A stretch of 64,000 bases of DNA from Cohnella silvisoli (lineage in GTDB: Bacteria; Bacillota; Bacilli; Paenibacillales; Paenibacillaceae), in contig NZ_JAIOAP010000002.1 in NCBI RefSeq assembly GCF_021190915.1, forward strand, positions 248,001 through 312,000. The letters run 5' to 3'. Positions 27,070 to 34,390 of the stretch are shown here, one piece after another; positions within the stretch are counted from its first letter, which is position 1, and each line of letters starts with the position of its first letter. Position numbers and translations under genes: made by a program. Below the pieces are notes generated by a model. The model worked only from the letters and a program-made list of their open reading frames with translations, did no database searches and was not told where the DNA came from.

Positions 27070-27342
27070 TTACGCTTCACCCTTTGCTAATTGGCCGAAC
27101 GTAATCGGCCGAATTGGCGGACGGTACGATAACAATTCCGCGTCGCGCGGCGAATCCGGATTTTGGCCGTGAACCCATGCTTCCACCAGTTGCCTGCACA
27201 CTCGGCCTTGGCAGGCGCCCATCGACGCCCGCGTTTTCATTTTTAATTGACGCGAAGTACAGCTTCCTGTCTGATAGGCTTGCTCCAATTGTTCGATCGT
27301 CACTTCTTCGCAACGGCAAATGATCAAGGATGACGGTTTCAT
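27070..27342 (-). CDS. Stand-alone BFD-like [2Fe-2S] subunit
   Basis: A 90-residue protein with Cys-x-Cys near the N-terminus (IICRCEE) and Cys-x4-Cys in GACQGRVC, the pattern of bacterioferritin-associated-ferredoxin-like [2Fe-2S] domains. In many HcnB/LhpE proteins this domain is the C-terminal part of the FAD subunit; in archaeal dye-linked proline dehydrogenases it can be separate. Here it is a separate gene just before the ferredoxin-like and FAD subunits. Together with the DadA-like protein at 31794-32990 it would make a four-part complex. Confidence 0.82.
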   Translation of the reverse strand: MKPSSLIICRCEEVTIEQLEQAYQTGSCTSRQLKMKTRASMGACQGRVCRQLVEAWVHGQNPDSPRDAELLSYRPPIRPITFGQLAKGEA

Positions 27343-27355
27343 TGTCTGGCCCTTC

Positions 27356-28795
27356 TTAAGCGTAGCTGACTGCGCAAGTTTTAATTTCCGTATAAAAATC
27401 CAACGCCGCTTGCCCTTGCTCGCGCGTATGCGAGCTAGACAGCTTCATCCCGCCGAACGGCGCCTGGTATTCGACGCCGGCCGTTTCCTGATTGACGCGA
27501 ACCATGCCCGCTTGCGCCTCGTCGAGAAAACGATGCGCATGAATGAAATTTTGCGTAAATAGAGAAGCGCTTAAGCCGAATATCGTCCGATTGCATAAGG
27601 CGATCGTTTCGTCAAAATCGCTTGCCTTCAGCAACGCGGCTACCGGTCCGAAAATTTCTTCCTGGATAAGCGGGTGATCCGCATCGATGCCCGCTGCGAC
27701 AAGCGGACGAATATAGTGGCCCTCGGTCGCTTCCGGAGTAGGCGGCCCTTCAACGATGATTTCCGCTTGCTCGCGCGCCATCGTCACATAGTTCATAACC
27801 GTTTTATGCTGGCTCGCAGACGCAACCGGCCCGAGATACGCCGATGGATCGAGCGACGGCGCAAGCTTGATCTCCGAAACGGCTTTTTTCAGTGCCTCGA
27901 CGAAAGGCTCGTAAATGCCGCTTTCGACGATAATCCGGCTCGTCGCCGTACATTTCTGACCTGCGGAACGGAACGCGCCGCTGATGATCATCGGTATCGT
28001 TTTATCGAGATTGGCGTCGTTCAGCACGATGGCCGCATTTTTGCCGCCCATCTCGGTTTGGTATTTGATGTTGCGACGCGCGCAAATTTCCGCGACATGC
28101 GTTCCTGTTGAAGTTGAGCCGGTAAAGCTGACGGCATTTAACGGAATTTGCTCAAGCAAGACATCGCCGATTTTGCTGCCTTTGCCGATAACAAGGTTCA
28201 GTACGCCGGCAGGCAATTCAATCGTAGAGAAAATTTCAACGAGCCGGCTCGCCGTCAGCGAAGCGAACTCCGCCGGCTTCCAGATGACGGTGTTGCCGCA
28301 TATGAGCGCAGGCGCGATTTTCCAGATCGGAATGGCCACCGGGAAATTCCACGGCGTGATGATGCCGACTACGCCTAACGGCACTCTCTTCGTGTACTGC
28401 AGGACGTTTGCTTCGTTTGACGGGATGACGCTGCCGTTCGCACGGACGCCTTCGGCCGCGTAATAACGGAGCAAGTTCACGCCGCGCATCACTTCGCCGC
28501 GCATTTCCATAATCGGCTTGCCCATTTCCATGCTCGCCAATATAGCGACCTCAACTAGGCGCGCTTCCAAAGCCGCTGCCATTTTGTACAAATATTCCCC
28601 TCTTGCCGCTCCGGTCAAGCGGGACCAGGAGGCGAACGCTATGCGCGCCGCCTGCTCCGCTTGGATGACGTGGGATGCGTCGGACAAATGCAGCACGCCG
28701 ACGTCCTCCTGCACGTTCGAAGGGTTTTTGATTACAATTTCACCTGCATTCGGAGTAATCCATTGTCCTCCGATCCAGTTTTGACTGTTCACCAT
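27356..28795 (-). CDS. Alpha-ketoglutarate semialdehyde (2,5-dioxovalerate) dehydrogenase
   Basis: A 479-residue aldehyde dehydrogenase. Motifs visible: TPWNFPVAIP, FTGSTSTG, the general-base Glu in TEMGGKN and the catalytic Cys282 in GQKCTATS. In the hydroxyproline pathway the DapA-family deaminase produces 2-oxoglutarate semialdehyde, and this enzyme type oxidises it to 2-oxoglutarate with NAD(P)+. Its place 43 nt downstream of that deaminase gene supports the assignment; from sequence alone another semialdehyde substrate could not be excluded. Confidence 0.88.
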   Translation of the reverse strand: MVNSQNWIGGQWITPNAGEIVIKNPSNVQEDVGVLHLSDASHVIQAEQAARIAFASWSRLTGAARGEYLYKMAAALEARLVEVAILASMEMGKPIMEMRGEVMRGVNLLRYYAAEGVRANGSVIPSNEANVLQYTKRVPLGVVGIITPWNFPVAIPIWKIAPALICGNTVIWKPAEFASLTASRLVEIFSTIELPAGVLNLVIGKGSKIGDVLLEQIPLNAVSFTGSTSTGTHVAEICARRNIKYQTEMGGKNAAIVLNDANLDKTIPMIISGAFRSAGQKCTATSRIIVESGIYEPFVEALKKAVSEIKLAPSLDPSAYLGPVASASQHKTVMNYVTMAREQAEIIVEGPPTPEATEGHYIRPLVAAGIDADHPLIQEEIFGPVAALLKASDFDETIALCNRTIFGLSASLFTQNFIHAHRFLDEAQAGMVRVNQETAGVEYQAPFGGMKLSSSHTREQGQAALDFYTEIKTCAVSYA

Positions 28796-28838
28796 ATTGC
28801 GTACCTCCCCATTTGCTGCCGATATCGTTCATTTCGTC

Positions 28839-29714
28839 TTATTTACGGTTGACGGCATACTCGAAAGCTTTTTTGATCGCTTGGTAATCGGCTTCAGGCA
28901 GCGGCAATCTTGGCGGACGCGTAGGGCCAACCGGGAAATCGGCAAGCTCCATCATATATTTGATCGATTGGACAAGCTGCGGGATCGCGTCGTAGTGGAA
29001 CAACGGCAGCAGGTGACGGTACAGCTCGGAAGCTTCCTTCACTTTGCCTTCTCGTGCCAAGTTGAACAGCTCGACGCCTTCCTTCGGCAACGCGTTCGGT
29101 ACGCCGGAAATCCAGCCCGTTGCGCCGAACAGCGGTCCTTCCAATGCCAAATCGTCAACGCCGATCATCACTTCAAGATCCGTTTTGGCTAAAATATCGT
29201 GTACGCGGCGGATATCGCCGGAAAACTCTTTCACGGCGACGACGTTTTCGAATTTTGACAGCGTGGCGAGCAAGTCCGGCGTCAAATCGATTTTGTAATC
29301 GTGCGGATTGTTGTAAGCAATAATTGGCAGTCCCACCGTATTCAGCGCTTCGTAATGAGCGATGACTTCATGCTCTAGCGGCCTGTAATTGATTGGCGGC
29401 AGCGCCATAACGCCTGCGGCGCCCGATTCTTTCGCATGGCGAACCCAAGCGACCGCTTGCTGCGTCGATGGGGAGGCGGAACCGACAACAACCGGCACAC
29501 GGCCTGCAGCTGCAGCGATAACCGTTTCGACTACTTTCGCGCGCTCTTCGTTCGACATCGTCGCATATTCTCCAAGGGAGCCTGTCGGAACTAGACCGTG
29601 CACGCCTTGCGTGATCAGCCAATCGCAAAGCTCGGTCAAACGTTTGTAATCTACCTCGTAAGATGCTGTAAAAGGTGTAACGATTGCCACATAAACGCCT
29701 TCAAATCGTGCCAT
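28839..29714 (-). CDS. DapA-family delta1-pyrroline-4-hydroxy-2-carboxylate deaminase
   Basis: A 291-residue Schiff-base aldolase-fold enzyme. The lysine expected to form the imine lies in VVAVKEFSGD and the conserved Tyr in IIAYNNP; GSLGEY is a variant of the DapA carboxylate-binding GTTGE loop. Dihydrodipicolinate synthase itself is unlikely, because this gene lies between a proline-racemase-type gene and a semialdehyde dehydrogenase. That is the known arrangement for LhpC, which hydrolyses the cyclic imine made from D-hydroxyproline to 2-oxoglutarate semialdehyde plus ammonia. Function is assigned by family plus context. Confidence 0.87.
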   Translation of the reverse strand: MARFEGVYVAIVTPFTASYEVDYKRLTELCDWLITQGVHGLVPTGSLGEYATMSNEERAKVVETVIAAAAGRVPVVVGSASPSTQQAVAWVRHAKESGAAGVMALPPINYRPLEHEVIAHYEALNTVGLPIIAYNNPHDYKIDLTPDLLATLSKFENVVAVKEFSGDIRRVHDILAKTDLEVMIGVDDLALEGPLFGATGWISGVPNALPKEGVELFNLAREGKVKEASELYRHLLPLFHYDAIPQLVQSIKYMMELADFPVGPTRPPRLPLPEADYQAIKKAFEYAVNRK

Positions 29715-29742
29715 TGAAAATTTCCCCTCTCAAAAGTTAGTG

Positions 29743-30756
29743 TTATCGTAAAACAAAACCATCGGACAGCGGATCGCTCGGGTCGACCACAAAATTCATC
29801 AGCCCCAGAATAAAGGCGTTCCCGGTCAACCGGGGAACGATCGCCTTGTAGCTGCCATACGTCAATTCCGCCATCACTTTGCATTGCGCTTGCGAGCCTG
29901 CAATCCCTTCGTATACGATTTCTTCGCCGAGTCGAAGTTCCCCGCGCCGCTTCAGCACCGCCATATGAGCGCATGCGCCCGCCCCGCCCGGCGACCGATC
30001 AAACTGCTCGCCGGCGAATACCGTCACATTGCGGTAATCTGAGCTGGGCTGAGACACGTCATCCACATCGCAAATGACGGTGCCATGAATACCTGCTATA
30101 TCAGCTAGCTCCGGATGAACGACGGCAAGCTGCGATTCGACAGCCCGCTTTATCGCTCCGCCCCATGCCTGCAAATCCGGCAAGGCGCTTTCCGTAAGCT
30201 TGATGCCACCCAGCGCCTTTGCGTCGACGATGGCATAAAATGCGCCGCTGAAAGCGACATCCACCGTAAACTCAAGGCCATGCAGCGAAACCGGGACATC
30301 CAGCGCGTAGACGAAGCTCGGCACATTGTCGAACGAAACCGACTTCACTTCCGACCTATCGCAATCGGCGTAAGCCGTAATGCGTCCGGCCGGACAGTCG
30401 ATGCGAATAGCTTGTGCGGCATAGTCCAACTGCAGCTGCCCGGTTTCGATCCACGCGGTGACGGCGGCGATAACGCCGTGTCCGCTAATGGGGGCAAGCC
30501 CTTCATTGTTCATGAACAATAAGCCGAAATGGGCGTCCTCGCTCGCGGGAGGTGTAACAATTGCGCCGGTCATGCCGTGGTGCCCGCGAGGCTCGGCCAT
30601 CAGAACCCGGCGAACCGAATCGAAGCTTCGGCTAAAGCTGGCCGCTCTTGCTTGCTGCGTAGCGCCTTCCATTTGCGGCAATCCGCCGGTGACGATGCGG
30701 AGCGGCTCGCCTCCGGAATGCGTGTCGATTGCCGAGAACCATTTGTTGAATTCCAT
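29743..30756 (-). CDS. Proline-racemase-family protein with non-canonical Ser/Gly active site
   Basis: A 337-residue paralogue of the epimerase just upstream, 39 nt away. The fold motifs DTHSGGEP and EPRGHHGM are kept, but both catalytic cysteines are gone. The first site reads Ser91-Gly-His-Gly instead of Cys-Gly-His-Asp, and the second reads SPGGAG, so Gly257 stands where Cys (epimerase) or Thr (3-hydroxyproline dehydratase) would be. The nucleotide sequence at 29941-30000 confirms this. Characterised members have Cys/Cys, Ser/Cys or Cys/Thr pairs. It could be an altered dehydratase using one residue, an isomerase for another imino acid, or a non-catalytic partner of the epimerase. The reading frame is intact. 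Confidence 0.8.
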   Translation of the reverse strand: MEFNKWFSAIDTHSGGEPLRIVTGGLPQMEGATQQARAASFSRSFDSVRRVLMAEPRGHHGMTGAIVTPPASEDAHFGLLFMNNEGLAPISGHGVIAAVTAWIETGQLQLDYAAQAIRIDCPAGRITAYADCDRSEVKSVSFDNVPSFVYALDVPVSLHGLEFTVDVAFSGAFYAIVDAKALGGIKLTESALPDLQAWGGAIKRAVESQLAVVHPELADIAGIHGTVICDVDDVSQPSSDYRNVTVFAGEQFDRSPGGAGACAHMAVLKRRGELRLGEEIVYEGIAGSQAQCKVMAELTYGSYKAIVPRLTGNAFILGLMNFVVDPSDPLSDGFVLR

Positions 30757-30795
30757 CGTTTCAAGCCTCCCAAGGTAAAGGTAACGTTGTCAGCG

Positions 30796-31797
30796 TCAGA
30801 GCAGGAAAAACCCGTTATTTAGCGCGTCCCTTTCCCGAAAGACGAACTGATGGAACCCGGTAACCCAAGCGGAGCCGGATATTTGCGGAACGACGGCCGA
30901 CAAGCCGCCTACCTCGGTTTCCTCCACCACCTTCGCATGGAACATCGAACCGACGATGCTTTCGTGGACGAATTCCTCGTTCATCGTCAGCTCCCCTTTC
31001 GCGAAAAGGGTGGCAACTTTGGCCGAGGTGCCGGTGCCGCAGGGTGAACGGTCGATCCCACCCGGAGGCACGACAACAGCGTTACGGCAGTGCGCCAGCG
31101 GAGAAACCGGATCGCTGTAGAACTCTACATGCGTCAAGCCGCGGATCGCCGGAATTTCAGGATGCACGACTTCGACTTGGGCATTTACTGCGTCACGAAT
31201 TTTGATCGCGAGACGGATAATGTCCGAAGCGCGGTTCGGCATCAACGGCAAATTCAGCGGACGAGCGTCGATCAAGCCGTAAAAATTGCCGCCATAGGCA
31301 ATGTCGAGAGTTAACTCGCCTAAATCGTCAACTTGAACCGTTACGCCTTTCCGGTAAAGGAACGAAGGAATATTCGTAAACGTAACCAGCTTCACTTTGC
31401 CGTTCTCGATGTCCAGCTTCGCCTCTACGAGACCGGCCGGCGTATCGAGCCGCAGCACGTTTTTATCCTCCGGATACAATCCGCCTTCGATCAATGCGGT
31501 GCAAACACCTATCGTATCGTGTCCGCACATCGGCAAGTAACCGCCGGTTTCGATGAACACAACGCCGATATCGGCCGTCGGATCGCATGGATCGGTCAGG
31601 ATGCAGCCGGACATGACCTCGTGCCCGCGCGGCTCGAACATTAAAGCCCGCCGGAAATCGTCGTGGTGCTCCGACATGTACACCATCTTTTCCGTCATCG
31701 TGTTGCCGAACAACGTTGGTGCGCCGCTCGTTACCGTTCGGGTAGGATTGCCGCCCGTATGCGTATCGATCGTCGTCACAATTTTGGAAAGCTTCAT
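30796..31797 (-). CDS. 4-hydroxyproline 2-epimerase (proline racemase family)
   Basis: Converts trans-4-hydroxy-L-proline to cis-4-hydroxy-D-proline, the entry step of the pathway. Both catalytic cysteines are present: Cys91 in MCGHDTIG and Cys253 in SPCGTGTS, the Cys/Cys pair of racemases and epimerases. DTHTGGNPTR is the N-terminal family signature. The ATG at 31797 has AGGAGG upstream and overlaps the stop of the DadA-like gene by 4 nt, giving 333 residues; a longer frame upstream lies inside that gene. Proline racemase activity cannot be excluded by sequence, but the deaminase and semialdehyde dehydrogenase neighbours argue for hydroxyproline. Confidence 0.9.
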   Translation of the reverse strand: MKLSKIVTTIDTHTGGNPTRTVTSGAPTLFGNTMTEKMVYMSEHHDDFRRALMFEPRGHEVMSGCILTDPCDPTADIGVVFIETGGYLPMCGHDTIGVCTALIEGGLYPEDKNVLRLDTPAGLVEAKLDIENGKVKLVTFTNIPSFLYRKGVTVQVDDLGELTLDIAYGGNFYGLIDARPLNLPLMPNRASDIIRLAIKIRDAVNAQVEVVHPEIPAIRGLTHVEFYSDPVSPLAHCRNAVVVPPGGIDRSPCGTGTSAKVATLFAKGELTMNEEFVHESIVGSMFHAKVVEETEVGGLSAVVPQISGSAWVTGFHQFVFRERDALNNGFFLL

Positions 31798-32990
31798 ATG
31801 ACTACCTCCTGATGGACGTGCCCGTTGCGGAAGCGATCGTATCGTAACGGCTCGGTAGGGATGCACGTCGACGTACCGCTCAGCATTTCGCTGATCACTT
31901 TGCCCGTGACGGCCGCCAGGCTGATCCCGTCGCCTTCATGACCCGCCGCCACGTACAACCCGGGAATTTCGTCGATCTGCGAAACAATCGGTAAATGATC
32001 CGGCGTCCAAGGGCGCAAGCCGGCATAGGCGCGCAGCATCGAAATATGCTCGATGACCGGGAAAAAGCGAATTGCCCGTTCGGCGATCAGCCGGATAACC
32101 TGCTGGTCGACGCGCGTATCCATGCCGACAAATTGGCGGCTGGAGCCAATCAGGAAATTTTGCGAAGCAGTCGGTTCGAACACAAGCGCGATTCCGTATT
32201 TCTCGAATTCCGGATCTACTTTTCGTTTGCCGCCGAACTTGCTGATCAAATAACCGAACTCCATCACTTTCCGCTGCCCGATATTAGCCGTTCGCGACGC
32301 CACGAGAATGTGGCCTTTGCGCGGCTCAATCGGTATATCGATGCCGACCATTTGCCCGAGCAGCTTCGACCAAACGCCTGCCGCGTTAATGACGGTGTTC
32401 GTCATAATCGTGCCATTTGAGGTTTCCACGCCCCGCACTTTGCGCTGCTCATCCAGCAAAATAGTCGTGACCGCCGTATTCGTCACAATGCGGGCGCCGA
32501 GCCTGCGCGCCGTAGACGCAAGCGAATACGTAAGCAATACCGGATTCACCGTCGAATCGGTGGCGCATTCCAAACCGCCAAGCAAATCGTCGGCCATATA
32601 CGGCCACTCGTCGCGCAAATCTTGGCGATCGAGCATGCGGAACGGAAGTCCCGCTTCCTTCTGACGGGCGACCCATCGTTCCGCGGCAATCATCTCTTCA
32701 TCGCTTTCGCAGACGAGAATGCTGCCCGGCGCCCGATATTCGAATTCCTCGTCGAGTTCATGCACCAATTCGGCGATCAGCTCCTGCGACTTCAAAGACA
32801 TTTGACTGTCGAAGCCGGGATCTTTATCGATCGCCAAAATGTTGCCGTCACACTTCGACGAAGTCCCTCCGGCGACTTCTCCCCGTTCCACAACGACGAC
32901 GTCCATCCCAAGCTTTGCCGCGTAATAAGCGATTGCCATCCCTATGATGCCTCCGCCAATAATGACAACTTCTGCCGAATCGGATTTCAT
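31794..32990 (-). CDS. D-hydroxyproline dehydrogenase beta-like subunit (DadA/LhpB-like FAD amino acid dehydrogenase)
   Basis: A 398-residue FAD-dependent oxidoreductase of the DadA/glycine-oxidase type. The N-terminal Rossmann motif is VVIIGGGIIGMAIAYYAAK and the C-terminal substrate/FAD region includes RPWTPDHLPIV and AAGHEGDGISLAA. In LhpBEF and HcnABC systems this type of subunit oxidises the D-imino acid to the delta1-pyrroline and passes electrons to the alpha and iron-sulfur subunits, found here at 25511-27342. It is translationally coupled to the epimerase. A 167-nt inverted-repeat element lies between this gene and the M24 peptidase gene upstream. Confidence 0.87.
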   Translation of the reverse strand: MKSDSAEVVIIGGGIIGMAIAYYAAKLGMDVVVVERGEVAGGTSSKCDGNILAIDKDPGFDSQMSLKSQELIAELVHELDEEFEYRAPGSILVCESDEEMIAAERWVARQKEAGLPFRMLDRQDLRDEWPYMADDLLGGLECATDSTVNPVLLTYSLASTARRLGARIVTNTAVTTILLDEQRKVRGVETSNGTIMTNTVINAAGVWSKLLGQMVGIDIPIEPRKGHILVASRTANIGQRKVMEFGYLISKFGGKRKVDPEFEKYGIALVFEPTASQNFLIGSSRQFVGMDTRVDQQVIRLIAERAIRFFPVIEHISMLRAYAGLRPWTPDHLPIVSQIDEIPGLYVAAGHEGDGISLAAVTGKVISEMLSGTSTCIPTEPLRYDRFRNGHVHQEVVI

Positions 32991-33022
32991 CGCTTAGATC
33001 ACTTCTTTCCCGTTAAGAGGTC

Positions 33023-33189
33023 GTTCAAAAAGTCCGATTTTGATCACGAAGTTTATCAGGGAGCCTTTTCGACATCGAATCTTGAATTCAGCCGGGACTT
33101 CCGGTTCTCACGTAGGTTTGCCTACGCTCCGATCCTCATTCCCTAGCTTCTTTCAACCTTCTCGGTGCTGAAAACCGGACTTTTCGAAC
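33023..33189. repeat. 167-nt MITE-like element with inverted ends
   Basis: The ends GTTCAAAAAGTCCGATTTT (33023-33041) and AAAACCGGACTTTTCGAAC (33171-33189) are inverted copies of each other with two mismatches over 19 nt. Between them are smaller palindromes such as CGTAGG-TTT-GCCTACG and CCGGGACTTCCGG. It carries no open frame and fills the gap between the M24 peptidase and the DadA-like gene. It may be a mobile miniature element or an extended palindromic repeat; transcribed, it would fold into a long hairpin that could dampen or process the operon mRNA. Confidence 0.65.
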
Positions 33190-33195
33190 CTGCAC

Positions 33196-34266
33196 TTAAA
33201 GAACGATAAGTTCTTTGTTCGACTTCGTCAGCACTTCAATGCCCGTTTCGGTAACGACAATGTCGTCTTCGATTCGAACGCCGCCGAAACCCGGAATATA
33301 AATACCCGGTTCAACGGTGATAACCATACCCGGCTGCAAAATATCTTTGCTTTGCTGCGACAGCCGCGCCGGCTCGTGAATTTCGAGACCGAACGCATGT
33401 CCGAGCCCATGACCGAAATTTTCCCCGTAGCCGTAACCTGCGATAATATCTCTGGCCAGCGAATCGCCGTCTTTGCCCGACATGCCGGGCTTGAGCCCGG
33501 AGAGCGTAGCGCGGTTCGCTTCCAGCACGATGCTGTAAAGCTCTTTGTGCTTTTCTGTCGGCGTGCCGATAAAGACGGTACGCGTCAAGTCGGAGCAATA
33601 TCCTTCATAGTTCGCGCCAAAGTCGAGCGTAACGAATTCATTTGCAGCCAACAGCTTGTCGCTTGCCAAGCCGTGCGGCAATGCCGACCGTTCGCCGGAT
33701 GCTACGATCGAAGCATAAGCCGAAGAAGCTGCTCCATTTTTGCGCATAAAATATTCAAGCTCCGCGGAAACGTCTCGCTCGGAAACGCCCGGCTTCATAA
33801 AACCCAAAATATGTTCGAATGCCGCTTCGGTAATTTCAACGGCTTTACGGATATAGCCCAATTCCTTCTCGTCCTTGATCCCGCGCAGCTTTTCGACGAT
33901 ATTCTCGGTTGGAACGAGCTCGATGCCGGGAAACTGTTCTTGGTAGGCCGTATAAGCTCCAAATGTGACGCCGTTCTTCTCGAATCCGAGCTTTTTCACG
34001 CCAAGCGATTGCATAGCTTCTAAAATCGATTCGGTCGGCTTGATCGCATGTTGAACGATTTCGTACGCTTTTGCTTGCTCGGCCGCTTGCTTGGTATAGC
34101 GGAAATCGGTGAACAGCAGCGCTTTTTCCTTCGTAATAAGAACATATCCCGCCGTACCCGTGAACCCGGTTAAATACCTGCGGTTATAAGCGTTTGTAAT
34201 AAATAAACCATCCAGTCCCGAACCATCAAGCTGCTCCCGAACACGTTTAAGACGTAAAGCTTCCAA
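33196..34266 (-). CDS. M24-family Xaa-Pro peptidase, copy 2
   Basis: A 356-residue aminopeptidase P/prolidase-type enzyme, cytoplasmic. Metal ligands are visible in DFGANYEGYCSDLTR, HGLGHAFGLEIHE, VEPGIYIPG and GGVRIEDD. It starts with TTG, preceded by GAGAGGGTGG about 9 nt upstream. It is the first gene behind the palindrome-containing promoter at 34344-34372 and so probably leads the hydroxyproline operon. It differs clearly from the copy at 16900-17985, so the two may prefer different peptide lengths or proline versus hydroxyproline. Confidence 0.9.
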   Translation of the reverse strand: MEALRLKRVREQLDGSGLDGLFITNAYNRRYLTGFTGTAGYVLITKEKALLFTDFRYTKQAAEQAKAYEIVQHAIKPTESILEAMQSLGVKKLGFEKNGVTFGAYTAYQEQFPGIELVPTENIVEKLRGIKDEKELGYIRKAVEITEAAFEHILGFMKPGVSERDVSAELEYFMRKNGAASSAYASIVASGERSALPHGLASDKLLAANEFVTLDFGANYEGYCSDLTRTVFIGTPTEKHKELYSIVLEANRATLSGLKPGMSGKDGDSLARDIIAGYGYGENFGHGLGHAFGLEIHEPARLSQQSKDILQPGMVITVEPGIYIPGFGGVRIEDDIVVTETGIEVLTKSNKELIVL

Positions 34267-34343
34267 CGAAATCAGCCACCCTCTCTTGTGTTGAACTCAA
34301 TTAAACAATATCGTCATGCGTTTCCTTTAAGTAAACATGATTA

Positions 34344-34372
34344 ATTTTAATTCAACTTAGTTGAATTGTCAA
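34344..34372 (-). promoter_or_regulatory. Promoter of the hydroxyproline operon with a palindromic operator as spacer
   Basis: On the minus strand TTGACA (34367-34372) and TAAAAT (34344-34349) are exactly 17 nt apart. The 17-nt spacer is itself the perfect palindrome ATTCAAC-TAA-GTTGAAT. A second related half-site pair (TTTAATTGAGTTCAA) lies downstream at about 34291-34305, between the promoter and the M24 start. A dimeric repressor bound here would block RNA polymerase. The XRE-cupin regulator at 16254-16796 is a candidate, not shown. Confidence 0.72.
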
Positions 34373-34390
34373 TTGATGTTTAACCGTTGT

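Noticed and set aside
28839..29714. Housekeeping dihydrodipicolinate synthase (DapA)
   Set aside because: It is embedded between hydroxyproline genes and far from dapB; the context matches the LhpC-type deaminase.
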